64,000 nt of DNA from Ophiobolus disseminans (lineage: Eukaryota; Ascomycota; Dothideomycetes; Pleosporales; Phaeosphaeriaceae): positions 1,182,067-1,246,066 of the forward strand of contig MU006217.1 of assembly GCA_010093685.1 (NCBI GenBank). Reading direction: 5' to 3'. The translations under genes and the position numbers were made by a program. The notes beneath the pieces are model-generated. The model was not told where the DNA came from, ran no database searches, and saw only the letters and a list, made by a program, of their open reading frames with translations. Shown here one piece after another: positions 1 through 8,668 of the stretch (the first letter of the stretch is position 1; each line of letters opens with the position of its first letter).

Positions 1-1470
1 CAGCGTATAATGGCTAGCATCTCTTTGTCATGAATCTTATAGTTGCATTCATAAGGGTTGTTCTTGCGTGAGAAGTAGGCACAGGGCCTAAGGACTCCCT
101 TCTCATTATACTGGGAAAGTACTCCTCTAACTGCATAGCCGGATGAGTCTGTCTCCACTACTGTTTCCCTGTCTAGATGGAAATAAGCTAGGATAGGCTT
201 ACTAATAAAGACAGCCTTGAGTTTGTCAAAGGCTTCTTGTTCTTCTTGGGTCTAGCGCTAGGTAACATCTCCAGTAAGTCTGGTAAGGGGTGCTGCAGTG
301 TTAGCAAAATCCTAGATAAATCTGCGGTAGAAGTTTGCAAATCCTAAGAAGCTGCGTACGCCTTTGACTGATGTAGGTGCTTTCTAGTTGGTAATAGCCT
401 CAATCTTCTAAGGGTCTATAAGCAATCCCTTCTCTGTGTCAATAATAAATCCCAGGTACTTAGTGGACTTGACTTCAAATTCACACTTCTTGATGTCTAG
501 CTAGAGTCTAGCCTCTCTAAGGGCATCTAGAACCTTGTTAACATAGGCGCGGTGTTCCTGGAGGGAGCTATTAGTGTATATTAGAACATCGTCTAGGTAG
601 GCAGATACAAACTCATCTAAGAACTGATGTAAGACCCAGTTGATGTAGCGTTGAAAGGTGCTAGGAGAGCCAACCATACCAAATGGAGTAACTAGCCACT
701 TATATAGCCCAAAGCGTGTGCGGAAAGCAGTGAGCTATTCATCCTCTTCTTGAATGCGTATCTTGTGGAAAGCCGCAATAACATCTAGCTTAGTATACCA
801 CTTAGCCTTGCAGATGTTGTTCAATGTCTCATGGATAAGCGGCAGAGGGTATCTGTCCTTCTTAGTAATTGCATTGAGGGCGCGGTAGTCAATGCACATG
901 CGTAGGCCTCCTCCTAGTTTCTTTGCAAAGAGAACTAGGGCTGCAGCAGGAGAGCTGCTGACCCTAATAAATCCCTTGTCTAGTAGTGATGTAAGTTCTT
1001 TGCGGAGCACTAGTAACTCATCTCTAGACATATTGTAGAGAGGGCCCTATAGTATTTGCGGACTCTTCCCATCTTCTTTGATAAGCTCAATGTAGTGGTC
1101 TACTCTAGGGCGGTGTAGAGGGAGCTTAGCAGCTTGGTTTGGATTAAAGACTAGCAGCTGGTGGCGGTAGCTTAGTGGTAGGAGGTCTTTGATCTGCTCT
1201 AAGCTCAATTGTGCTTTGGGAGCTAAAGCCTTCTGGATGTCTGCTATAGAGGCAGCAAATACGCTGACAGACTTGTCTTTCTTAGATGCTTGAATATATC
1301 TCTGCATGGCTACTGCAGAGATCTCCTGGACTGTTGGTGTAGGAGGTAGTTCTCCTTTCTTGCTGCGGAGGCGGATACGGGTCCTTTCTAAGTGGATAAA
1401 GATTGACTTCTTTGCTAGTGCAATAGTAACATTGTGTCTGTCAAACTAGGAGCGTCTAAGCAAGATATCA
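1..1470 (-). pseudogene. Chromovirus pol: reverse transcriptase and start of RNase H, with stop codons
   Basis: One reading frame, interrupted by TAG codons, covers this stretch. The reverse transcriptase palm begins in the open block 1031-735, with CIDYRALNAITKKDRYPLP and KLDVIAAFHKI. It continues past a TAG, with the catalytic YLDD motif near 585-600 and a conserved LGFANFYRRF block near 310-345. The RNase H start (ETDSSGYAVRGVL) lies near 110-165. An open block at 1307-1047 holds the linker between protease and reverse transcriptase. Stops occur at tryptophan or glutamine positions of the family, as expected from RIP. The gene continues beyond base 1. Confidence 0.88.
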
Positions 1471-1502
1471 AAACTAAGGTGAGTGTTCTCTATCATGTAT
1501 CC

Positions 1503-1820
1503 CTATCCTGTGCATGTGTATCCTTCAATATCGTATGTGAAGTAGCAAGCTTGCCTAATGGTTCCAGTTCCTTCTACTCCTTGGAGGGTCCTTAGAGTAG
1601 GTAAATTGATGCACTGGAGTTTGGCTTTCCGGGCAAAGTGGGCGCTCACTAGAGCATATGTCAAGCAACCAGAATCTAGCATTGTAGATGCGTAGTGAGT
1701 GTGATTGATAAGCATATGTACAGTAATTGGTTTTGCTTTCATGTAGGGCTGAAATGAGCGCCAGTTTTGCTTTATCCTCAAAGCCTTCTCCTTGTGCTCC
1801 TGCTGGTGACTTTGAGCAGG
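1503..1820 (-). pseudogene. Chromovirus aspartic protease region
   Basis: This open block lies in the same frame as the downstream reverse transcriptase. It contains the retropepsin-like signature MLDSGCLTYALVS, in which DSG is the catalytic triplet. The frame is -1 relative to gag and is open from the A5 run just before the gag stop (about 1828). This implies expression by -1 frameshifting, as in sushi-type chromoviruses. TAG codons downstream separate it from the reverse transcriptase, so the copy is inactive. Confidence 0.75.
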
Positions 1821-1822
1821 AG

Positions 1823-2848
1823 CTACTCTTTTTCCGACTCAGTATCCTCCTCTTCTAGCTGTGGCATCTCTGCAATCTTTGTGGTTGCAACAGTGGTAGG
1901 AGAAGGGCGACGTGCAGGGGCATACTGACAGGAGCTGATAATATGTCCAGAAGCTCTACAGCGTATACACAAGCGGTTGTTCCTGCGTCTCTGAATCTCA
2001 TCCTTGCTCACCCACTTAGCGCGTTGATTTCCTAGGGATTGAGCAGCATAAGTGTGTGTAGGTTCCCAATCCATTGCTTCTTTGTCTTGCTGCATATAGC
2101 GTTGTTGCGTTTGTCCTTTCTATAGTGCTTTGATTGCATCCAGTCTTGACCCAATAGTCTGAAGTAGGGAGGTGAATCCTCTATACTCAGTAGGGACTGG
2201 AAAGACGCTGACCAGTCTCTCCTGCATGGCATGGCTTATAGCATTCTCTAGGAGTGAGATCTTGATAGTGTCATTGAATGACAATGCTCCAGCGTTTGCT
2301 AGCTCGGTCTCAAAGCGTGGCAGGAACCGGGCAAAAGGCTCATGCGCTTTCTGCTTGATAGAGTAGACGTTGGATAGGGCTTTCTTCTGTCGGTTGGGGT
2401 CGCTGTATGTGCTAGCCAAGTAATCTAGTAGTTGGGAGCCTGAACCATTTTCCTCCTCTTCCTTAGCCCTAACAAAGGCTAAGCACATGTTCCAGGCATT
2501 GCTGCGTAGTCTAGCAAAGATGTAGCGCAGCTGATCCATGTCTGACCCAATACTTCTGCCATCAGTCTTGATTTTGTTCCTTGCTTCAATTTCCCATCCA
2601 TCCCATTTAGAGCGTGTTCCATCAAACTCTGAGAGCTGTGGCAGTTTTTCTTTCCTTTTCTTAGACTGGGGTGCATTAAGGCTTTGTTGAAGAGCATTCT
2701 GGAGGCCTTGCATAGTCTGTTGATTGATAGCATTGCTTTGAACCATTTGCTGCATGAAAGCATGGAAGGTTTGCTCCATAGATGGAGGAGCATTTGCAGC
2801 ATTGCTGCTGTTGGCCATTTGCTCAGGTTCTTCCATGGTATGTTCCAT
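1823..2848 (-). pseudogene. Chromovirus gag with CCHC zinc knuckle, one internal stop
   Basis: The start at 2848 (MEHTMEEPEQMANSS) opens a 242-residue capsid region resembling retrotransposon gag (for example the stretch around LPQLSEFDGTRSKWDGW). It ends at a TAG at 2120-2122. The same frame then reopens at once and continues to 1823. That part carries a zinc knuckle, CIRCRASGHIISSC (C-X2-C-X4-H-X4-C), near 1960-1915, and an acidic tail. Because both halves share one frame, the internal TAG is best read as a mutated sense codon. Gag ends in a GAAAAAGAGTAG context, discussed as a candidate frameshift site. Confidence 0.82.
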
Positions 2849-2861
2849 TGTGTCCGGTCAA

Positions 2862-3040
2862 TTCCAGTAATTCCAGTAATTCCAGTAATGTCCAATAATT
2901 CCGTTGATGTCCAATGATTCTGTTGATGCCCAATGATTCCGTTGATGTCCAATGATTCCGTTGATGCCCGATGATTCTGTTGATGCCTGATGATTCTGTT
3001 GATGCCCAATGATTCCGTTGATGTCCAATGTTTACGTTAT
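2862..3040. repeat. Minisatellite in the chromovirus leader (about 19-20 base unit)
   Basis: About eight imperfect head-to-tail units of the form ATTCCGTTGATGTCCAATG, preceded by three shorter ATTCCAGTA units. The array lies between the LTR and the gag start of copy A, so it would be part of the untranslated leader of the element RNA. It happens to be open in one frame, which I treat as spurious. Confidence 0.85.
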
Positions 3041-3200
3041 GTGCTCAGGCAGGTGTTCAACCGTAGAGGTCCCTGCAGTGGCGTCCTTGTATTCCGTTGT
3101 ATTGCTCTCGCAATTATTCCGTTGTATTGCTCTCGCAATTCCGTTGTAGAGCACTGGGGGATGGCCACACCAGCTACTCAAGTGGTTGATCGAATTCAAA

Positions 3201-3489
3201 TGTAAGGGGCCAGGCTGAAGACAGCAGGAAGGCTAGGTTGAACAGAGATGAATTCGATGGAGTCTATCTAGAGCCAGAGAGCAGGCTGACTTTATAGCAG
3301 ACTGCTGGCTTCTGGAAGTTTCTACATACATCAGCATTTGTCAGCTGTCAGAAGAACATATCTTGTTCTGGCTAGTTCCAGGACATTCCAGGACATTCCA
3401 TGACGTTCTAGGACATTCCATGACGTTCCATGATGTTCTAATGAACCGAAGTGTATCCACTGAGGACAGTAGAGGTCTAACCTCTTACA
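3201..3489 (-). repeat. 5' LTR of chromovirus copy A
   Basis: This 289-base LTR starts TGTAAGAGG and ends CCCCTTACA in element orientation. A TATAAA box lies at 3296-3291. At 3376-3439 there is a run of about six 10-base units (TTCCAGGACA/TTCCATGACG). The outer end carries a short inverted repeat (AGAGGT-tag-ACCTCT). Just inside the element (3198-3189) is TGAATTCGAT, the exact complement of ATCGAATTCA in the LTR (3258-3249), 38 bases after the TATA box. The match suggests self-priming. Confidence 0.9.
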
Positions 3490-4474
3490 AACATCACGCT
3501 GAAATACCGGCCTAGGAAGCTAAATAAGAGAGCAGATGCCCTTTTAAGAAGGGAACAAGACCTGCCTGCAGATGCAGAAGATGCACGCCTTAAGCACTGG
3601 TATCAACAGCTTCTAAAGGCCCACCACTGCTAAAGAAGAGATAGAGGACTCTACAGATGCTGTTATTTCCTTCACTAGCATAACTCTGCCAACTCATGCC
3701 TTTTCTACCCAGAACCTATAGAACCTACTGCCCTAGAGCAACTCTAGAAACAAGGTGTGAAGGAAGATCAAACCTATTGCACAGCACGCTAGTCTGTTCT
3801 AGATAGAGAATAACGCTTTCTAGTACACCTAGGACTAAAGGCCTTAATAGCAGAATGCTATGTTGAAGGTAACACGCTTCTGCACTACTGCAACCAGAAA
3901 TAGGTTCCTGCTCTTGAACTACTGCGCACAAGACTTATCTATAAAACTTATGCTTTACTAGCTACTAGTTACCTAGGAAGGGAAGGGATATACAAGATCC
4001 TAGTAAGAGACTACTTCTGGCCTAGCATGTCTGATGATATACGCCGCTTTGTCAGGAACTGCGACACCTGTAGACGTGTTAAACTATAGCGAGATAGGCT
4101 ACAAGGGTTTCTAAAACCACTCCCCCTTCCTAAGAGGATCTAGAAAGAAATCTCTATAGACTTTATTAAAGAACTTCTAGAAAGCAATAGCTGCACAACA
4201 CTCCTTGTAGTTACAGACTAGCTTAGTAAAGATGTAGTTCTTATTCCCTTAAAAGATACTACAGCAGAAACACTTGCTGCTAACTTCCTGCGCTATGTAG
4301 TTGCCTATTATTAGCTGCTAGATGCTATTGTGTCAGACCGCGGTACCCAATTCACTAGCTATTTCTAGGCTATCCTAACAAAGATAATGAACATTTCCCG
4401 CTAGTTATCTATAGCATAGCACCCGCAGACTAATAGATCTACTAAGCGCATGAACAGCACTATTAAAGCCTATC

Positions 4475-4626
4475 TGTCAGGACGCAGGTCTGCACCCGCT
4501 GCGCCATGCAGCCAAAAAGGTATGTATGATTAATGAACATTGATCATGGTGTGCAGAACAGTATATATCGTACAGGCCGCAGCCGACGCACGAGGCTTTG
4601 CCTCACGTGCGCGCGTGCGCCTTACA
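4475..4626 (-). repeat. 3' LTR of the miniature element
   Basis: This is the second 152-base copy. It is preceded on the element side by the purine tract at 4641-4627, the expected plus-strand primer position. Confidence 0.88.
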
Positions 4627-4869
4627 ATATCCCCCTTCTTTGTAGCGCATGCCCTCAGGCGCTCAGCGCACCGTGTTAGCGCATGCCTACACAGGCAGGT
4701 AATACTGGACCTTCCAGCAGCTCTCGATGGCGCTCTTTGGCGCCAACCGGCCCAAAAGACGACTATCTCAGCCCCGCAGAGCCGGCTTATGCTGAAACTG
4801 GTTTTGTGCGGGGTCGAACCCACGCAGGCATTCGACCTACCCCGCGCGCCAGGTGTTCATTGATCATAA

Positions 4870-5021
4870 TGTCAGGACGCAGGTCTGCACCCGCTGCGCC
4901 ATGCAGCCAAAAAGGTATGTATGATTAATGAACATTGATCATGGTGTGCAGAACAGTATATATCGTACAGGCCGCAGCCGACGCACGAGGCTTTGCCTCA
5001 CGTGCGCGCGTGCGCCTTACA
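4870..5021 (-). repeat. 5' LTR of the miniature element
   Basis: This copy matches 4475-4626 base for base as far as I can read. It includes a TATA box (4963-4957) and a tRNA-like A-box sequence TGGCGCAGCGG (4901-4891, minus strand). Near its outer end is a hairpin-forming GAGGCAAAGCCTC. Confidence 0.88.
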
Positions 5022-5517
5022 CTATCTACGTGCTTACATCAACTAGGCACAAACTAATTAGGTAGACCTCCTTCTAATGGCCTTAATTGCTATTAAGGGA
5101 CGTAAAGCAAGGTTAACAACAGTCTCCCCCTTCTTCCTACAACATGGCTATAATGTTAACCCTGTCTAACTAAACATCTCCTAAGGACTAGATCTAGAAG
5201 AATTAGAAGTACGTGTGCTGCCTAATTATAACAAGGCAAAGGCTATTGTTGAAAAGCTTAAGCAAGCCTTTAACATAGCGCAGACTACAATAGCTAAGGC
5301 ATAACAAGAATAGGAGCATTAGGCAAACTAGAAAAGACATAAGCAGCCTAACCTCAGAGTTAATAACAAGGTCTAGCTTTCTTACCAGAAACAGCTCTCT
5401 AATGGCCGCCTAAACCGAAAGCTAGACTAGAAGAATGCTAAGTATACAGTCATTAAGGTAATTAACTCTCACTTAATTAGACTAAACACACTACCTAGGA
5501 TCAACAGTGTTTTCTAT

Positions 5518-5877
5518 GTGGACCGCCTAAGACTAGCTTCCTTAGATCCCTTCCCTAGTCAGCCAAATGATAATACACAACCAGAGCCTGTTCTTGTTAA
5601 TAGAGATTTAGAGTTAGAAGTTGAACAGATTATGGCTAAGGTTAGCTACAGGAACCAGCTGTTCTTTGAGGTCAAATGGACTAGATATGCCCTTATAACT
5701 TTTAAGCCAGCAGAAAATCTGCAGGACAATATTGCCTTAGATGAACAGGAAGTCTTTACTGCTCCATTCCGCAATCAACACTCTAAACTGCTTCTAGCTG
5801 GATTCAGAAGAGGTGATGAAGGACAGTACCCAAGACACAACACTACCCTACAAGACCAGAGAGGGGGGGTAATGTAA
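5518..5877 (+). pseudogene. Chromovirus pol C-terminus with chromodomain
   Basis: The longest open block of copy B. It follows an integrase C-terminal segment (NTLPRINSVFYVDRLRLAS) and contains a chromodomain-like sequence from about 5605 to 5760, with VEQIMAKVSYRNQLFFEVKW and then TFKPAENL. Chromodomains at this position define chromoviruses and are thought to guide integration to modified chromatin. The reading frame ends just before the 3' LTR. Confidence 0.8.
5858..5872 (+). other. Polypurine tract of chromovirus copy B
   Basis: AGAGAGGGGGGGTAA lies immediately upstream of the LTR start TGTAAGAGG at 5873, the standard plus-strand primer position. It fixes the orientation of copy B. Confidence 0.85.
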
Positions 5878-6223
5878 GAGGTTAGACCTCTGCTATCCTT
5901 AGTGGAGTCACTTTGGTTCAATAGAACAACATGGAACATTGTGGAAGAACATAGAACATCATGGAATGTCCTAGAACATTATGGAATGTCCTGGAATGTC
6001 ATGGGATGTCCGGGAACTAGCTAGAACAAGATATATTCTTCTAACAGCTGACAAATACTGAGGTATGTAGAAACTTCCAGAAGCCAGCAGTCTGCTATAA
6101 AGTCAGCCTGCTCTCTGGCTCTAGATAGACTCCATCGAATTCATCACGGTTAAACCTAGCCTTTCTGCAGTCTTCTGCCTAGCCCCTTACACCTTCCTAC
6201 TGTCTTCAGCCTAGCCCCTTACA
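5873..6223 (+). repeat. 3' LTR of chromovirus copy B
   Basis: Starts TGTAAGAGG. It ends CCCCTTACA at 6191, or at 6223 if a short terminal duplication is counted. It carries TATAAA at 6096-6101 and ATCGAATTCA at 6134-6143, with the same 38-base spacing as copy A. A decamer array (GGAATGTCCT-like) occupies about 5925-6005. Confidence 0.88.
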
Positions 6224-6784
6224 ATTGTGTATTCTATTGTATCTAGTATATCTAGTAAGATCCGATGTTATCTAGTAAGGCCAATGTATCCAGTAAGGTC
6301 TAATGTATCCAGTAAGGTCTAATATCTCTAATTATTTCCAATGAGTTCCAATGAGTGCTTAGGCAGGCATTTAACCATAGAGGTTCCTGCACTAGCGTCC
6401 TTGTATTCCGTTGTGTCGCTCTCGCGATTGTTCTGTTGTAGAGCACTAGGGGATGACCACACTAGCTACTCTAACAAGTTGTTGATCGAATTCAAATGTA
6501 AGGGGCTAGGCTAAAGACAGCAGGAAGGCTAGGTTAAACAGAGATGAATTCGATAGAGACTATCTAGAGCTAGAGAGCAGGTTGTCTAAATGGGCAGACT
6601 GCTAGTTTCTAGAAGTTTCTACATACATTAGCATACATCATCATTGTAATCTTTTGCAATAGCTAGAACATTCCAGGACATTCTATAATGCTCTATAGTG
6701 TCCTATGATCTTCCGTGATGCTCCATGTCATTCTATTGAATCGAAGTGACTCCACTGAGGATAGTAGAGGTCTAACCTCTTACA
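6224..6784 (-). mobile_element. Chromovirus copy C fragment: leader plus 5' LTR
   Basis: Bases 6497-6784 are a 288-base LTR in minus orientation (TGTAAGGGG at the left, CCTCTTACA at the right). To its left, 6330-6496 resembles the leader of copy A (the shared GTGCTTAGGCAGGC and TAGAGCACT blocks). A different tandem repeat of about 19 bases (TATCCAGTAAGGTCTAATG) lies near 6240-6320. The fragment is more C-to-T mutated than copy A and has lost its TATA box. No gag follows, so it is truncated. Confidence 0.82.
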
Positions 6785-7257
6785 TTTATAACGTGTGTTA
6801 GTCGTGCTAAGAAAATTGCGGGTTTGTTAGTGTAGCGGGTTCGCTAGTGGAATACGTTATATATTATAACTAAAACTTAAGATAGTTTACTCTAAAAGTA
6901 GCTAAGATTCTATAACATATATATAATGTTTAAAGGTAGCGTAGAAGATATAGTAACGAGTAGAATATAGTTTCCAAGCGCTTCCGCGTATATACATATT
7001 AATGTCAACGTCGTGCAAGAGTAACAGGCAAATGTCTTTTAAATCCTAACAATTCGTAGTAATGAACGCAGCTAGATCTTGACCTACACACTAAAATAAC
7101 AGAGACAATTGTAGTAATAGCAAGCAAGTGACAAACGTTGAGGGGTATCGACGATCCTGTATAGCTAAACAACACCTTAATCAAAATGCAAATGCGATAG
7201 CGACAGCGATCTCAATCGCTGTAGAAAGACACATGATAGATGGGACGAGAACACAAG
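6785..7257. other. AT-rich, TpA-rich relic sequence
   Basis: No gene is visible. The stretch is rich in TA steps (for example TTATATATTATAA near 6860 and CATATATATAATG near 6920). It adjoins the retroelements, so it is probably an older RIP-degraded repeat. Confidence 0.5.
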
Positions 7258-8668
7258 TCAGGTTGGCGCAGCAGATGGAATAGAAGGTGCTGTGGGGAGG
7301 GCGGATTCGAAGGTTACTCTCTGCGACTTCGAAGAATCGCCATGAGCAGCCTCTGATTTTCGCTTGCTGGACGACGGCTGATTTTGCGCGCCCGCGTAGA
7401 TGTGTCCGTCGAGGGCTCTGATGTGTGATCCATCTGTGAAGCCTCTATTTTCAAGATTGGTGGACGAAGCGCGGTACCCGTTTCCTGGACAGTGGCTATG
7501 CTTCTCTTTCCATTGCTCGTATTTCTCGTCTGCCTCTTTCCCATGCCGTTGGATTTGGTTTATGAGATTCATATTCGCGAGTGCAAAGCCGTTGGCGTTC
7601 TCAGCTGGCGAGTCCTGATCCCAATTTGCTAAATCGGGTAGCGGTCTGTCCCAAGTATCGCTACACCCGGGACATCGCTCGACTGATGGTTCGCGGCCGC
7701 GTCCCTCAGACTGTAACGGCTCATCAAAAGGTTGGAGACTGCGAGTAATAGCTTGTATTGCTGGTTCGACTGTGTGCACAACGCGTCCAGTCTGACTTGG
7801 TGAAACCGAGCCCGTAGGTTCACAAGTAGGGGCTGCTGTCAGGGGTGGAGGGCTGGACCGAGACTTTTGAGCCGAGGGCATATTTGATGGGGTATGATTT
7901 GCGGCGAACCTAACGTTATAGCGTTGTTGCCGCGTGTTGCTAGTACTGGGGTGGTCGGATGGCAAGGCTGGATTTATTCTTCTATGAGGGGAGTCCTGTC
8001 CCATTCGAGGTGGGACAGGCGCGGGCGGCCGCGCGACATGCTCATGTGATCTTGGAGTCGCAATTACGTGGGTGGATGCAGGAGGGTTCGGAGACCGAGG
8101 AGCTGGATAGAGTTTAGATCCTGCATTGGCAGAGATATTGTCGTCATTCGAACTCGGATGCGCAGAATGAAAATTAGTTTCTGAAGATACACCCTCCGTG
8201 GATGTGTCGAATAGTGGCTGGGCGATGGCCGAATCTTGGCGGTGACCGTTCATTGGTGTCTGCGAGTCCCGACAAGTTTCCGACGTCGACACTGGGAGAA
8301 CGTGATTTACAAGCGGCCGGACACTCGATGGTTGATAGTACTGGTGCTCTGACGAAGAGGTGGATGTGGCTGATTCGGTCGGGCTGTAGGGATGTTAGCA
8401 AGTGGGTAGCACATTGCTCGGACTACACCTGCCTGGCATGACTCGCGTGATTTGCAACAACGCGATACGATTGATCAGACGATGCTGGAGCGTTTGCACG
8501 AGTGCTGAGAACTGCGTTCCCGCTGGGAGGGGTGGAGTGGGGAGGACTGGTCGGTTGGTGGTGGTACGCGACTACGGACTCGCTCGCTGGTCTCGAAGAA
8601 GACGCGAGCAGCTCAGCAACACTGGGGAGTGTCGGAAGACGACCGCGAAGTGGCCAGTCGCTTTCCAT
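7258..8668 (-). CDS. Hypothetical, largely disordered protein (441 residues, two exons)
   Basis: I do not recognise a domain. Exon 1 is 8668-8469 (start MESDWPLRGRLPTLPSVAELL). An 85-base intron (8468-8384) runs from GTATCG to a textbook CTAAC...TACAG end, and exon 2 is 8383-7258. The join gives a smooth SSDQSPTESATS sequence. The protein is rich in Ser, Pro, Thr and Gln through about residue 300. A short ordered-looking part follows, with CPGC, then a helical NLINQIQRHGKEADEKYEQW, then HSHCPGNGY. Those Cys and His residues could bind a metal. The C-terminus has a basic SSKRKSE stretch that could be a nuclear signal. A regulatory nuclear role is only a guess. The splice choice rests on frame arithmetic. 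Confidence 0.6.

Larger units (their letters stand above)
1..3489 (-). mobile_element. Ty3/gypsy chromovirus copy A, 5' LTR to RNase H, cut by the left window edge
   Basis: Reading leftward: 5' LTR (3489-3201), leader with tandem repeats, gag with a CCHC knuckle, then protease, reverse transcriptase and the start of RNase H, which runs off the window. Gag occupies one frame. Protease and reverse transcriptase share the -1 frame. Several in-frame TAG codons sit where TGG or CAG would be expected, and CTAG is very common. This is the signature of CpA-to-TpA (RIP-type) mutation, so the copy is unlikely to be active. The chromovirus assignment comes from copy B of the same family, which ends in a chromodomain. 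Confidence 0.9.
4475..5021 (-). mobile_element. Non-autonomous miniature LTR retrotransposon (TRIM/SMART type), 547 bases
   Basis: Two 152-base direct repeats (4475-4626 and 4870-5021) that I read as identical flank a 243-base core with no convincing coding capacity. The minus orientation is favoured because a purine tract (AAAGAAGGGGGATAT) then directly precedes the 3' LTR. LTR ends in that orientation are TGTAAGG and CTGACA. A TATATAT box is present at 4963-4957. Just inside the 5' LTR, 4866-4854 is complementary at 12 of 13 positions to LTR bases 4934-4922, which start 29 bases after the TATA box. The element is GC-rich and shows no RIP damage, unlike its host, so it probably arrived later. 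Confidence 0.9.
4470..5026. repeat. Target-site duplication CTATC around the miniature LTR element
   Basis: CTATC is present at 4470-4474 and again at 5022-5026, flanking the inserted element exactly. Removing the element and one CTATC rejoins the integrase reading frame of copy B. A 5-base duplication is typical of LTR-retrotransposon integration. Confidence 0.92.
3490..5517 (+). pseudogene. Chromovirus RNase H tail and integrase, with stops and an insertion
   Basis: Visible in order: the end of RNase H (3490-3640), the integrase zinc-binding region ending NCDTCRRVK (about 3960-4085), and the catalytic core. The core has an Asp in SIDFIKE (about 4155) and an Asp in VSDRGTQF (about 4335). 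At the position of the catalytic Glu the frame reads STKRMN, so the expected acidic residue is missing. The core is split by the 547-base insertion at 4475-5021. Many codons are TAG. The copy is non-functional. Confidence 0.85.
3490..6223 (+). mobile_element. Chromovirus copy B, 3' half (RNase H tail, integrase, chromodomain, 3' LTR)
   Basis: Base 3490 begins abruptly inside RNase H (ITLKYRP, then KRADAL), directly after the LTR of the opposing copy A. This looks like insertion of copy A into copy B, with the 5' part of copy B beyond the left window edge. Integrase, chromodomain, a purine tract and a 3' LTR follow in order. The copy carries many TAG stops and is further interrupted by a miniature LTR element at 4475-5021. 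Confidence 0.88.

Noticed and set aside
2479..3009. 176-residue minus-strand frame starting in the tandem repeats
   Set aside because: It reads through the leader minisatellite and then the gag region in the wrong frame. The repeat units happen to lack stops.
2862..3040. CRISPR-like array
   Set aside because: Units are directly adjacent with no spacers, the context is a retroelement leader, and the genome is eukaryotic.
4754..4910. Functional tRNA gene
   Set aside because: A- and B-box-like sequences are present, but the acceptor stem and T stem do not pair properly. I keep it only as a promoter-like relic in the miniature element.
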